A stretch of DNA of 64,000 nucleotides from Lentisphaera profundi (GCF_028728065.1 NZ_CP117812.1:2418001-2482000); one strand, 5' to 3'. Shown: positions 17,222 to 27,099, numbered from the stretch's first letter. The notes: generated by a model from the letters alone, not told the origin. Made by a program: numbers and translations.

Positions 17222-18319
17222 ATGACATGTAAACTCCATCTAGTTAGTGGAAATGATAACGCTAGAATCAAGCTGAAAGCGAAAGAACTGGTTGAAGAAC
17301 TGAGTGGCAACAACCATGACCCTTTTGCTCTCGAAGTCATTTCACAACAAGAAAATGAAGCTCCTAGCGAAACATTATCACGCTTCATCCTCTCCTATAT
17401 GTCACCTCCTTTTTTTGGAGAAAAAACTATTTGGCTAGATGATTTTCCTGCGTTCAAGCAAGAAAATGCCACCGCAAAATCCGATATCGCCATCGAGATT
17501 CGCAATTTAGTAGAGCAATTTGGTCCTCAAATCGCTGAAAATATCAATGTCGTTATTAGCGGAATTGAATGCGATAAACGCAAAGCACTGTACAAAACCA
17601 TTAAAAAAACTGGCGAAGTCCACCTCTTTGATAAGCCTGAAAAGAAAAATCGTAACTGGCAAAAAGAGATGACTGCAATTGTTACGCAACAGGCAGCAGA
17701 AATGCAAATGTCTATCCAAAGTCAAGCCATGGACTACTTAGTCACCTGCCTTGGCAATGATACACAAAGAGTCCAGCCCACACTCGAAACTTTATGGTGC
17801 TACTGCAACGGGCAGAACCCTATTGGATTACTCCACGTTCAAGCAGTTATCAGTGGCAACGAAGCTGCCGATGCCTGGATTTATTCCAATGCGCTTTCTA
17901 AGCGAAACCTAGAAACGGCACTGATCTCACTCAACGTTCTACTCAATCGAGAAAAAGATCCCGAAGCTCTCGTCACTCGATTGATCATGCAAGGTTCTTC
18001 TCTTTTTCATAACTTCATTCAAGCTAAACTTATCATGCAAATTTTACGCTTAAGAAATGCCAATGAACTGGAAGGTGCTCTAAGGAATCTACCTGAAGAA
18101 ATTTTCAAAGACTATAAATCCAAATACCCCATAGTCAGCTTCCATCCCTATCGGCTCAAGCTGATTATCGAGGACTCCCTCCGTTATTCCAACAAGGAAA
18201 CTCTAGAGGCAATTGATCTTTTCAACAATGCCACTCAAAAACTTTTCCAAAACAGCAGCTCTAAACGCCTCATCTTAGAGAGCCTAACACATAGGATAAT
18301 ATCGAAAGCCCTTAATTAA
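17222..18319 (+). CDS. holA: DNA polymerase III delta subunit
   Basis: The 365-residue protein matches HolA in length and layout: an N-terminal Rossmann-like region beginning LHLVSGNDNARIKLKAKEL, the conserved PFFGEKTIWLDDFPAF stretch (the clamp-interacting region), a central helical part, and a C-terminal collar domain with ISGNEAADAWIYSNALSKRN. Delta opens the beta sliding clamp within the clamp-loader complex. An AAGGA ribosome site precedes the ATG. Sequence divergence is high, as is normal for this family outside proteobacteria. The gene is divergent from pheA. Confidence 0.85.
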   Translation: MTCKLHLVSGNDNARIKLKAKELVEELSGNNHDPFALEVISQQENEAPSETLSRFILSYMSPPFFGEKTIWLDDFPAFKQENATAKSDIAIEIRNLVEQFGPQIAENINVVISGIECDKRKALYKTIKKTGEVHLFDKPEKKNRNWQKEMTAIVTQQAAEMQMSIQSQAMDYLVTCLGNDTQRVQPTLETLWCYCNGQNPIGLLHVQAVISGNEAADAWIYSNALSKRNLETALISLNVLLNREKDPEALVTRLIMQGSSLFHNFIQAKLIMQILRLRNANELEGALRNLPEEIFKDYKSKYPIVSFHPYRLKLIIEDSLRYSNKETLEAIDLFNNATQKLFQNSSSKRLILESLTHRIISKALN

Positions 18320-18343
18320 TTGAGTGGTATTGCTGCTATTTTT

Positions 18344-18384
18344 CTAAAATCATTCCTACAGAATAAATCAATTCTTGATTTTAG
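18344..18384. other. Bulged inverted repeat after holA
   Basis: CTAAAATCA (18344-18352) pairs with TGATTTTAG (18376-18384), with an inner AGAAT/ATTCT stem. No T run follows, so it is not a standard terminator. It lies between holA and the roadblock-protein gene and could be an mRNA structure or weak terminator. Confidence 0.35.
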
Positions 18385-18435
18385 CTCTCTATTCCTGTAG
18401 ACTAAATATTATATTAGATAATTTGGGAATGAATA

Positions 18436-18555
18436 ATGGGATTCAAAAATAAAACGCTACACGACAATGACCCGGTTCGTCATCGCGGTAAAACTACCAA
18501 AATGCCTGATGCTCCCCCTCTATTAGTTTTGGTCAATCCCGAGATGAACCTGTAA
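18436..18555 (+). other. Probable out-of-frame 5' end of the following roadblock-protein gene
   Basis: An ATG at 18436 opens a 39-codon frame (start MGFKNKTLHDNDPVRHRGK) that stops at 18553. Around the C5 run at 18514-18518, the frame of the downstream gene continues as readable protein (SISFGQSRDEPVTPPELP) into its annotated start at 18567, which has no ribosome site. One extra C in that run would join both parts into a single protein about 44 residues longer. The break could be a real frameshift, phase variation, programmed slippage or a sequencing error. Confidence 0.5.
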
Positions 18556-18566
18556 CTCCCCCAGAA

Positions 18567-21131
18567 TTGCCCCGCCATCATGAAGTTGAAATATCGGTCG
18601 ACGGCGACATTCTCTCAATCCCCACGCTCTCTATTATTGATGCCATACCCCAAGAATATCTACATCAGAATTGGCACAACCAACTTGAGACAGCAGAAGC
18701 TTCTATTAATTTTAATAAATCTGACGTACTGAATGTTTTACAACAAGGGGCATTCCGAATCACCGTCGGTCCTTTAGCCTGCCTCTTACCTATTACTCTC
18801 GTATCTAATGAAGGCTATAGCTCCCAAGAGGTCACAGAAATTGCTCTTGATGAACTTTTAGAGGTTATTCCTAGTGAATGGTTTACGAACCCACATCAAT
18901 CACGTGAACTTGAAAATGTTATCGCTTCGATGGATAACCCATTTGAACTCGCTGAACTAAATACACCCACCAGTGAGCCACAGGAAGATCCTATTCAAGA
19001 CTCCGCGCCAAATCACGAAACAAAAATAGAAAAGCGGCTATCTAAAGCCACTGTTCTTCCTCAAGTTTCAAAAAATAATGACCGCGACATGGCCATTACT
19101 CAAGAAATGGACTTACCAAATATACCAGATTTTATTAGCTCCTCCAATGTACCCTGCCCTGAAACGGCACAATTTTCAGTTAGTGATTTTTGGGACAAAG
19201 AAAATGACCCGCAAAGGAATACGGATCAAGCGAGATCAATCACTCCTCCTAGTATTGAAAGCACCGGCACTAAACGTACGCCGAGTTCAGTTTTCGATTC
19301 CCAAGAAAGTGAACCTGAGTCCTTAGCTATTGAAGTCGATGATAGTGAACTAGAAGCGAGTAAGGATACTGCTGAATCTGATACCCCGAGCACTAGTGAT
19401 ACTGACTTAAATAATAGGAAAACCGATTTTGATCTTTCTACATCACCCTCAGTGGAACTCTCTAAAATCATCTTAGAAGATCCGAAAGAAACTGTATGTA
19501 TGTATACAAGACCTCAAGGTGATATCGTCTTGTATGCTGAATGTCTTTCATTTAGCTCTAATTATATATTGTCCAAAATCGAAAGAAGCGACACTGCTGA
19601 ACTCCACACTGATAATTATCTAGAAATACCACAACAGGATATTTTAAATATCATCAAAACAGGCCAGTTCAAAGTCCCTCAATTACATCTCCACCGTTTT
19701 TTAAACCTCCCCAATGGCAGTGCAAAGGCAGGGGACTTACTCTTACCGCTAACAGAAATATTACCCTTCATCCCCAAGGAGTGGCTAAGTCTTGAACAAG
19801 ATCTTCTATTAGAAAATGTTCTTTTCGAAATGACCGATATATTTACTGAAAATCAACTAGAGGAGCTGAGTGAAACTCATGAAATAGCGCCTCAAATAAA
19901 ATCCTTAGATCTTGCTAATGAAAATGAAGAAGAAGTCATTCTAGAAACCAGCGTTTCCAAAGAAACTGTGGCCGAGGACTCAATTCACGAAAAAGAGACA
20001 CGCATTTACTCTGATGATGAAGGCAGTCTTATGGATAACCTTATTGGTGCCAACTCTTCAATAATGAGTTTCCTCCAAGGAGGCGAAGATGAGGAAACGG
20101 AAGAGGAAAAAACTCCACATATCGACACCACCATTTTAGAAGCAGACAAAAGTGGCATTAGTTCAGATCTTAAAACGCACAAAACTATTCACATTGGCCT
20201 AAGTAAGCAGCATGAAGTTAAAGAGGCCCCTCCTATACGTGAATCTTTAGCGGCGGATGAAACATCTCTCAATTTTTTAGAACTTGATGTCGAAGACAAT
20301 GAAGTAGACCACAAAGCAGTAAAAGGCATGCAAAACTCTCACTTTCGCCAGCCACCCAAAGCAAGAACTTCCGTGGCAAATGAATATGACATGGATTTAC
20401 ACAACCTCATTGAAGATCGTAATCATTCACTCAACCCTCATGCCATACCTCAAACATCTACACCTGAGCGGAAGGCCACAAAAAAATCGAATCAGCCTCA
20501 TATTAATGAATCGGCTTCCGTCGCCCCAAATGGCATAAAAATCAACCAATGTTCTTTGGATGAACTCTTACTCATTTGTGATAAGAACTTAGCTCAAAAA
20601 GTTCTCGATGGCCGTACGGAACCCTACCCCAGTCTTGAAAGCCTCAAGCATCAAGCTCAATTAAGTGATGATGAATACCATACTCTAACTGGCTTAAGCC
20701 CGAAAGAATACCATGTGCAAAAAGAACATTACCTCTTTTCAATCGCTGGAGAAACCAACGATTCTTCAGTCAATACCTTTATTAAGCAACTTAAAGACAA
20801 ATGTGAATTCGACTTCATTATGATATCTACTTTAGATGGCTTAAATATCAGTGACTGTGGCACGACTAATAGTATTGACAAAGAAGAGCTCGCTGCCTAT
20901 ATCCCCAAGCTCATTTCCGCCAAAAAAGAATTTTTAGAAAACACTAATATCCCACAAGCACAAGACTTCTCTTTCTACTTGGGAGATAACTGCCTATCGG
21001 TCAGTATTACGGGGAATATCTACTTTACATGTATCCATTCATCACCTTGGCCTAATACCAATCAGCTTAAATTTCTTCATAGCCTACGTGAATTGGTCGC
21101 TTGGTACTTCTCTTATCGCTTAGTTTTATAG
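18567..21131 (+). CDS. Large acidic protein with duplicated N-terminal module, HhH-like segment and C-terminal roadblock/LC7-like domain
   Basis: From the TTG used here the product is 854 residues, but the true start is probably upstream in another frame (see 18436). Two related modules occur at about 1-125 and 310-435; each has the pattern DVLNVLQQGAFRITV or DILNIIKTGQFKVP, then a Leu/Pro strand and a VIPSEWF or FIPKEWL end. Long acidic, low-complexity linkers separate them. A ComEA-like hairpin segment (KINQCSLDELLLICDKN) lies near 658, and residues from about 724 look like a roadblock/LC7 fold (FIMISTLDGLNISDCGT). Roadblock proteins act with small GTPases or in cell-polarity and motility systems. 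No GTPase lies nearby. Likely cytoplasmic. Confidence 0.7.
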   Translation: MPRHHEVEISVDGDILSIPTLSIIDAIPQEYLHQNWHNQLETAEASINFNKSDVLNVLQQGAFRITVGPLACLLPITLVSNEGYSSQEVTEIALDELLEVIPSEWFTNPHQSRELENVIASMDNPFELAELNTPTSEPQEDPIQDSAPNHETKIEKRLSKATVLPQVSKNNDRDMAITQEMDLPNIPDFISSSNVPCPETAQFSVSDFWDKENDPQRNTDQARSITPPSIESTGTKRTPSSVFDSQESEPESLAIEVDDSELEASKDTAESDTPSTSDTDLNNRKTDFDLSTSPSVELSKIILEDPKETVCMYTRPQGDIVLYAECLSFSSNYILSKIERSDTAELHTDNYLEIPQQDILNIIKTGQFKVPQLHLHRFLNLPNGSAKAGDLLLPLTEILPFIPKEWLSLEQDLLLENVLFEMTDIFTENQLEELSETHEIAPQIKSLDLANENEEEVILETSVSKETVAEDSIHEKETRIYSDDEGSLMDNLIGANSSIMSFLQGGEDEETEEEKTPHIDTTILEADKSGISSDLKTHKTIHIGLSKQHEVKEAPPIRESLAADETSLNFLELDVEDNEVDHKAVKGMQNSHFRQPPKARTSVANEYDMDLHNLIEDRNHSLNPHAIPQTSTPERKATKKSNQPHINESASVAPNGIKINQCSLDELLLICDKNLAQKVLDGRTEPYPSLESLKHQAQLSDDEYHTLTGLSPKEYHVQKEHYLFSIAGETNDSSVNTFIKQLKDKCEFDFIMISTLDGLNISDCGTTNSIDKEELAAYIPKLISAKKEFLENTNIPQAQDFSFYLGDNCLSVSITGNIYFTCIHSSPWPNTNQLKFLHSLRELVAWYFSYRLVL

Positions 21132-22451
21132 CGCCGCAGAATTTTTTATATCTAAATAACAGTTCACTAAACTCGCATGTAATTGACTGGGGGCAACATC
21201 CAAAGTAATAACTTGATTCCCCTGCATTGACTCAAGTGCCTTCTTTCTACCTCGAAGAAATTGATTTAGGGAGCTGTACTTCAAGGCATCTTTGAAACTT
21301 TCAATCTCAAGCTGCTCTTGCTCAGCAAACACTTCTTCTTTCAAGGCGACAAAAACAACTAAGTGCGACTTACGCAAGACTTTTAAGGATTCCAACATTT
21401 CTGGGTCTTGCTGATCTCGCATATTAGTCAATACAATAATCATCGCGCGCTTTTTCAGCACCTTTTTCAATTCCTGAACCGCTTCAGCTGAATCACCTTC
21501 AAGGGTACTCGGATGTAAATCGTAGAGTCCTGTCAAAAAACGGTTGACATTATTGACTGATTTCTTAACGGGTAAAAAACGGCGCTGCTCTTTTGTTCCA
21601 TAAGTCATCATTCCTACTGCATCTCCTTGTCTGGATGCTACATAGGTCAAAAGTAACATCGCATTGAGAGTATGATCAAAATGAGAAAGATGGCCATCCA
21701 TAGATCGCATTCGGCGACCGCAATCCACCATAAAGAAAATTTGCTGATCTTGCTCAGCCTGATACTGCCGTGAAATAACTTTTTGCATGCGGGCAGTCGC
21801 TTTCCAGTCAATACTACCCAAGCGATCACCTCTGCGAAATTCACGCAGTTGTAAAAAATCAGTTCCTGATCCACGTTGACGTTTTTTCATTATCCCTAAT
21901 TGGGCCAAGCGTTGCTCTGCGGCTAGGACTCCATAGCGAATCACTTCAGCATAATTGGGATAAACTCGCACTTCACTACTTTTACCCACTTTAAAATAAC
22001 GATGCCAAAAACTTAACAAGGAATTCAAACGCAATTCACACTGAGCAAATTCAAAATCACCACGTTGCTGGGGGGTAATCGTATAATCTAGCTCAATAAA
22101 CTGCCCCGGATCAAGCTTAACTTTAAAAGGAAAGTCTTTAACTTCATGCTCCGTCGGATAATGGTCGATTAATTCAAAATCAAATCGTTTATCAGAGCGA
22201 TTGCGCAAAGTTAACTTCACCTTACTAGCGACGCCTAAAGGTAAAGTATTGGATACTATCCGTTCCAATTCTATCAAAGGCTGACTCCATAAACTCATGA
22301 AATCAAATAAGAAGATAACCGTAAGCATCCCACAGGCACTGAGCATTAACCATTTAAGCTCCGGAAAGAATAATTGGCAAACGCTAAATGAAAAAGCGAC
22401 AGATAAGACAAAGAGTAATCTAAATGCCGGTCTGAAGCTCTTTAATTTCAC
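21126..22451 (-). CDS. DUF58 domain protein of the MoxR operon
   Basis: This 441-residue protein has two N-terminal membrane helices (about residues 8-50), a beta-rich region, and the DUF58 domain with its signature GDRLGSIDWKATARM, followed by a von Willebrand A-like fold (FFMVDCGRRM). It starts on a GTG that overlaps the MoxR stop by 4 bases, so it is the last gene of the six-gene operon. In such operons the DUF58 protein is thought to work with the MoxR ATPase in assembly or activation of membrane or surface complexes; the exact role is not known. Its end overlaps the convergent roadblock-protein gene by 6 bases. Confidence 0.9.
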   Translation of the reverse strand: MKLKSFRPAFRLLFVLSVAFSFSVCQLFFPELKWLMLSACGMLTVIFLFDFMSLWSQPLIELERIVSNTLPLGVASKVKLTLRNRSDKRFDFELIDHYPTEHEVKDFPFKVKLDPGQFIELDYTITPQQRGDFEFAQCELRLNSLLSFWHRYFKVGKSSEVRVYPNYAEVIRYGVLAAEQRLAQLGIMKKRQRGSGTDFLQLREFRRGDRLGSIDWKATARMQKVISRQYQAEQDQQIFFMVDCGRRMRSMDGHLSHFDHTLNAMLLLTYVASRQGDAVGMMTYGTKEQRRFLPVKKSVNNVNRFLTGLYDLHPSTLEGDSAEAVQELKKVLKKRAMIIVLTNMRDQQDPEMLESLKVLRKSHLVVFVALKEEVFAEQEQLEIESFKDALKYSSLNQFLRGRKKALESMQGNQVITLDVAPSQLHASLVNCYLDIKNSAAL

Positions 22452-23527
22452 AAACGGGGCGCCTCTACTTTTTCAAGCATATCTTGTAATACTTGATCAT
22501 GGCTAAAACCTTCGATTTCCATCTCTGGTGATAAGGTTATACGGTGACGTAAAACCGGAAGCGCCATTTCTTTTATATCTGACGGCATAACAAAATCTCG
22601 CCCCGCAACTAAAGCCATGGCTCGAGCAATACGAATCAATGCCAAAGCACCACGTGTACCCGCTCCTACCGAAATACCTGACCAATTACGTGTTTGACGT
22701 ACAATGGCTACCGCGTACTCAAGCACTTGTTCATCCACAGTCACTTCAGACGTTTTTTTACGCAATAATTCGGCATCTTCATTAGTAATCACTTTCTCAA
22801 CTAAACTAACGTCTAGTTTTTCACGACTCAAACCTTGAGTCACTAATCTTACTAACTTAAGTTCATCACTTTCTTCAGGATAATCCACACTGACTTTTAT
22901 CAAGAAACGGTCGAGTTGAGCTTCCGGCAAGGGATAGGTACCTTCTTGTTCTAAAGGATTCTGAGTAGCTAAAACCATGAATGGTGGCTTCACACTGTGA
23001 GATTCCCCCTCGATAGTAACTTGACTCTCTTGCATAACTTCTAAAAGTGCTGATTGCGTTTTGGCTGGCGCTCTATTGATCTCATCTGCCAAGAGCAGAT
23101 TACAAAAGACAGGACCTTTACGAATCACAAATTCTTGCTCTTTCATATTAAACATCGCATGACCCATAACATCTGCAGGCATTAAATCAGGCGTAAATTG
23201 AACTCGAGCAAAATCACCCGCAAAAGTTTGCGCAATCGCTTTGACCAAAAGAGTTTTACCCAAGCCTGGCACACCCTCAATCAAAACGTGACCCGCCGCA
23301 AGAAATGCGGCTAGTACTTGGTCGACAATTTTATCTTGTCCAATAACAACTTTCCTGATCTGATCTCTAATTCTAAGGATTTGGTTCATTTCCAATGACA
23401 AAGAATCACTTTCACTTGCCTCAGTAGTACTTTCTTCCTGTGCCTCTTCAGTTAACAAGGCTAAGTCTACATTTTCACTACTTTCATTTACTTGCTCTAT
23501 CTCTTCATTTGCTGTCTTATCTTCCAT
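22448..23527 (-). CDS. MoxR-type AAA+ ATPase
   Basis: This 359-residue AAA+ protein has an acidic N-terminal extension of about 45 residues, a Walker A motif in GVPGLGKTLLVKAIA, a Walker B/sensor region in LLADEINRAPAKTQSALLEV, and the MoxR hallmark EGTYPLPEAQLDRFL. MoxR proteins are chaperone-like ATPases that activate metal- or VWA-domain partners. It overlaps the DUF4350 gene by one base from this ATG; a GTG three bases upstream is an alternative. Its partner DUF58 follows with a 4-base overlap. Confidence 0.95.
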   Translation of the reverse strand: MEDKTANEEIEQVNESSENVDLALLTEEAQEESTTEASESDSLSLEMNQILRIRDQIRKVVIGQDKIVDQVLAAFLAAGHVLIEGVPGLGKTLLVKAIAQTFAGDFARVQFTPDLMPADVMGHAMFNMKEQEFVIRKGPVFCNLLLADEINRAPAKTQSALLEVMQESQVTIEGESHSVKPPFMVLATQNPLEQEGTYPLPEAQLDRFLIKVSVDYPEESDELKLVRLVTQGLSREKLDVSLVEKVITNEDAELLRKKTSEVTVDEQVLEYAVAIVRQTRNWSGISVGAGTRGALALIRIARAMALVAGRDFVMPSDIKEMALPVLRHRITLSPEMEIEGFSHDQVLQDMLEKVEAPRL

Positions 23528-24624
23528 CACAAAGAGTCCTTTATTTGTTTAAGAATCGTTACTGTTTTAAAAAATTGATCTGGTGTTTTACAATGCCCCG
23601 TCATAGACTGTAAAACATTATCATTTGTCACTGAGCTCAGTTCGGCTAGGTAATTATTCTGTTCCATGCCCGACAAACGATTGCTTTGCGGATGTCGCAT
23701 TTTCATCTGTTCTTGAATACTTAAGCGAAGCTCACCCACCAATAAACCACTCTGCTTGGCTCGCCATTGATATTCACCACTCACTTGAATATGCTCCATT
23801 ATTTTCCTGGAGTTAACACTGCGGTCAAGTAGTAGTGGACCAAACCTTTTTGAAACCATGAGCAACCACACCAAGATACAAATAATCAATAGTACCAAAC
23901 TCATTCTCGCCCTAGTTTTTATCCACGACCACACACCCATATACTCTGGACGAGTCGCTAAAACCAAATCCTTATCTCTATTGATCAAACTAAAGAAAAA
24001 ATCTGCATTATCTTTGTCGCGAATATTACGATTATCAAAGGCACGTAAAGAATTGAATAAGTGAATTTTTCCCTTTCCTAAAGTTTTATATCCGTAGACA
24101 AATTCATCCATATCCGTACGGAATTCCTCATCATAGGCGTCCAATTCAAAACTAAATGCAATCGGCATCTGAAGCTCCACTGAATTAATGGCTAAGTTCA
24201 CTTGCCCGCCATTTTCTCCTTCTACATTTTTAAAACCTATCAAACGATGATGCATGGGAGAAAAATTCACGTCAAAATCATTTTTACTGCGTACGCTCCC
24301 AGTAATTAAAACTCCGCCATTCTCTAACCAATTTTCTAGATCTTTAAAAATACTTATATCAGTAGGAATATACTCAAGAGGGATAAAAAGAATTTCATCT
24401 CTAGAAAGCTCACCCCAACTGGCTAAGTTTACGTCGGCTTCTGTATAAGACATGACATGTTCAGATAATCGTTGTAGAGCTAGGTAAGGTTTAAGTTTTG
24501 CCTCACCTTGGAAACCCACATATTTTTCATTTTCAACTTCTTCAGTATTGTTATAAAACCAATACACGCCATAAACGACAACAGCTACAAATAAGACGAC
24601 TAAGATCTTTAATAACTTACTCAT
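23527..24624 (-). CDS. DUF4350 domain membrane protein
   Basis: The 365-residue protein has one N-terminal membrane helix (ILVVLFVAVVVYGVYWFY) and an extracytoplasmic GATase-like region resembling DUF4350 (LENWLENGGVLITGS). A second helix lies at about 240-258 (SLVLLIICILVWLLMVS), followed by a cytoplasmic tail. Proteins of this kind are standard members of MoxR-DUF58-DUF4129 operons. The conserved gene order, with ATGA overlaps on both sides, is the strongest evidence that it belongs to this complex. No catalytic residues are visible and its function is unknown. Confidence 0.8.
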   Translation of the reverse strand: MSKLLKILVVLFVAVVVYGVYWFYNNTEEVENEKYVGFQGEAKLKPYLALQRLSEHVMSYTEADVNLASWGELSRDEILFIPLEYIPTDISIFKDLENWLENGGVLITGSVRSKNDFDVNFSPMHHRLIGFKNVEGENGGQVNLAINSVELQMPIAFSFELDAYDEEFRTDMDEFVYGYKTLGKGKIHLFNSLRAFDNRNIRDKDNADFFFSLINRDKDLVLATRPEYMGVWSWIKTRARMSLVLLIICILVWLLMVSKRFGPLLLDRSVNSRKIMEHIQVSGEYQWRAKQSGLLVGELRLSIQEQMKMRHPQSNRLSGMEQNNYLAELSSVTNDNVLQSMTGHCKTPDQFFKTVTILKQIKDSL

Positions 24625-26147
24625 CTTTTGACCTCGTTTACTTTTTCAAATAAACTTTTCCAACGCAGATTCAGCGCCTCACACAAGTGCTTCTCCGGGA
24701 GCTTGTGAGCATAAGCCGCTTTGAGCCAAATATGTGTCAATTCTTTAAAAAAAGTCTTGGTGTCTTTCTCTTCAAAAGATTCAACTCGACGTAAACAATC
24801 CATTTCGGTATCACTGGAACGCAACCTCAAACCTGCTTCTAAAAGCTGAAAAACACTCGCTCGATACAGTAGACTAATGGCGCCTCGAATATCTCCGTCC
24901 TGTAATAAATCTTTCACTGTTGCTGAAATATCATCTGGTAAAGATTCTTCGCTAAGCTCCATACCCATGAATTTTACCGCTTGCGTTTTTGGAACTATCC
25001 TGCTCTTAGATAACTTCCTTTCGTCAATAACGATAACAACAATTTTCCATATTAGCCAAATTAAAGCTCCTGCCATTAAACAAATAAATAAACCTTTAAA
25101 AAATCCTGCTAGAGAGACCCAATCAAAATTGCTTTCCTGCTCTGGCTTTTCATCGGGCTCACGATCAAACATCCAATCTAAAAAACCTGTATCCAAATCT
25201 TTGAATTCACGACTTTTAACTTTTTTGTATTCATTAAATTCATCCTCTGCCATGATTGTTTCTAATTCATGGCTCACTGGTTCAACTGCATTGCTTTGAG
25301 CCTGTGTATTACTTGGAAAAAGAAGACACAAACTCAATAATATTACCGAGAGCGTTTTCTTGCCCAATAAGCTCTTTTCTTGAATACGCTCAGCTAAACT
25401 GCGGAATTGAAGTTCTATGTCCCAACCCTCCAAAACCATGCGACGACAAATGTATAAAGTAAAACCGCCTGCCACATAAAACGGACGAATCAAAATCATC
25501 GATAAAGCCGTCACTATATAAACAAAAAAAGATAACCACTCAGGAATTTGCTCAAACCAATAAACGAAGCTATCGAGATCAAAAATTTTACTCGGGATAT
25601 CGCCTTTAACTTCAACGGGAATAAGGACATAACATACCGTCAACAAGCCTGCCGCAACAAGCTGCTCAATATTCATATACATCACACCATTCCAGGAACA
25701 ATTACTATTTGTACTAGATCCCGATAGGACCTGAACTCGTTTTTTACGGCTCTTGCCCTTCAATCCTTCAAGCTGCCATATTGGCATCAAAAATGAGCGC
25801 GAAAAAGTAAAACGCCACATGAAATGCAAACTAAAAAAACCTTTCTTTAACTCTTTCGGAAATGCTTTTAAACTCGTTTTTAAATCTGGTGCCTCACCAA
25901 AAATAAGACGACTCAGATCAAAAATAATAACTCGCTCAAATAAAGGAAGAAAAAACCAAAAGGTAAAGAAACCCCAAAATGGATAATTCCGAAACAATAA
26001 AAACAAAACTAGCGTGTAAGGAATAGTGAGCGCTAACCAAGGTTTATAAACGGCCTTCATATTTTTTTTAAGTAAGCTTCTTCCTAAGTCAAAAGCTTCC
26101 CAGTTATTCCTCGGACGAAGAGAAATCTGTAAATTATTCAGATCCAC
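24621..26147 (-). CDS. DUF4129 domain membrane protein
   Basis: This 508-residue protein has several membrane helices in its N-terminal half (including LALTIPYTLVLFLLF and FVYIVTALSMILI), then a helix near 365-385 (GLFICLMAGALIWLIWKIVV), then a C-terminal DUF4129 cytoplasmic domain of about 110 residues (GDIRGAISLLYRASVFQLLE). It overlaps the upstream SpoIIM-like gene by 14 bases and DUF4350 by 4, in the middle of the operon. DUF4129 domains also appear as tails of transglutaminase-like membrane proteins. The N-terminal half resembles the integral-membrane DUF4013-type proteins, but I cannot name its family firmly. Confidence 0.8.
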   Translation of the reverse strand: MDLNNLQISLRPRNNWEAFDLGRSLLKKNMKAVYKPWLALTIPYTLVLFLLFRNYPFWGFFTFWFFLPLFERVIIFDLSRLIFGEAPDLKTSLKAFPKELKKGFFSLHFMWRFTFSRSFLMPIWQLEGLKGKSRKKRVQVLSGSSTNSNCSWNGVMYMNIEQLVAAGLLTVCYVLIPVEVKGDIPSKIFDLDSFVYWFEQIPEWLSFFVYIVTALSMILIRPFYVAGGFTLYICRRMVLEGWDIELQFRSLAERIQEKSLLGKKTLSVILLSLCLLFPSNTQAQSNAVEPVSHELETIMAEDEFNEYKKVKSREFKDLDTGFLDWMFDREPDEKPEQESNFDWVSLAGFFKGLFICLMAGALIWLIWKIVVIVIDERKLSKSRIVPKTQAVKFMGMELSEESLPDDISATVKDLLQDGDIRGAISLLYRASVFQLLEAGLRLRSSDTEMDCLRRVESFEEKDTKTFFKELTHIWLKAAYAHKLPEKHLCEALNLRWKSLFEKVNEVKR

Positions 26148-27099
26148 GGCGACGCCCCATAAACAAAAAGTATAAAATCATTCCCAGCCATAAACAGGCC
26201 GCCACCCAGTACTTAACTTGTACAGGAATCAGCGGCGAAGATGACCAAAATGCTTCGATAAACGCCGCTAGAAAAGTCATAAATGCAGTCCCCCACAATA
26301 AAGTCATCGCGTCTGACGCACAATCTTTTAAGGATTGTAAACGACTTTTTACTCCTGGCATTATAAATGAAAAACCCAATTTCATTCCTGCTGCACCAGA
26401 AAAAACCGCGGCGGTCAATTCAGGCGCACTATGGCCACAGACAAATGGCCAAAATGTTTCGCCGTAACCAATGTGACTTATATGACCCGCAACTGCACCT
26501 ATGGCCACGCCATTATAAATCATGAAAAATATCGATCCCACTCCCGCGAATAAGCCTCCGGCAAAACATCGAAAATCAATCCCGACATTATTGAGTATGT
26601 AATAACCCCACATCATAAAATCTTGACTTGCTGGACGAATTTCTTCGAAATGTCCACTCGCTGGATCATAACTTTCTTCCATCTGTAAAAGCATATCGCT
26701 CGGCAATAACATATGAGCCAAATCAGGATAAACCTGAATCATAATCGCTATACTCACAAGAGGTAAATAGAATAAAATATGAGAAAAGAAAATAAGTTTC
26801 CACTCTTTGCGAACGATTCGCGGAAAATCTCTTTGAAAATAGCGAATGATTTTCATTTCTGCACCACCACGTCTACCATATAAACGTTGGTGACCTGTCG
26901 CTACTAACTCTTCAAGAAATTGGATGAGAATAGGACTATAGTTTCGCCCTCGTGCCACGGCTAATTGCTTACATAAGCGACGATACATAGCGGGAAAACA
27001 TTCTGATAATTCATCATCTCGTTTAATTTTCTTATTAAACAGATCTTCTAAATCTCTCCAAAAGTCGCGATGCTTATCTTCAAAAACACGTTGCTTCAT
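26134..27099 (-). CDS. SpoIIM/DUF95-like membrane protein
   Basis: The 321-residue protein has a cytoplasmic N-terminal part of about 115 residues, followed by at least five membrane helices with the stage II sporulation protein M signature (IFFMIYNGVAIGAVAGHISH and CGHSAPELTAAVFSGAAGM). This domain occurs in many non-sporulating bacteria next to RDD and MoxR genes, as here. It overlaps RDD by 4 bases and DUF4129 by 14. In Bacillus, SpoIIM helps assemble an engulfment complex; here a membrane assembly or trafficking role in the MoxR system is inferred. There is no sign of sporulation in this organism. Confidence 0.88.
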   Translation of the reverse strand: MKQRVFEDKHRDFWRDLEDLFNKKIKRDDELSECFPAMYRRLCKQLAVARGRNYSPILIQFLEELVATGHQRLYGRRGGAEMKIIRYFQRDFPRIVRKEWKLIFFSHILFYLPLVSIAIMIQVYPDLAHMLLPSDMLLQMEESYDPASGHFEEIRPASQDFMMWGYYILNNVGIDFRCFAGGLFAGVGSIFFMIYNGVAIGAVAGHISHIGYGETFWPFVCGHSAPELTAAVFSGAAGMKLGFSFIMPGVKSRLQSLKDCASDAMTLLWGTAFMTFLAAFIEAFWSSSPLIPVQVKYWVAACLWLGMILYFLFMGRRRGSE

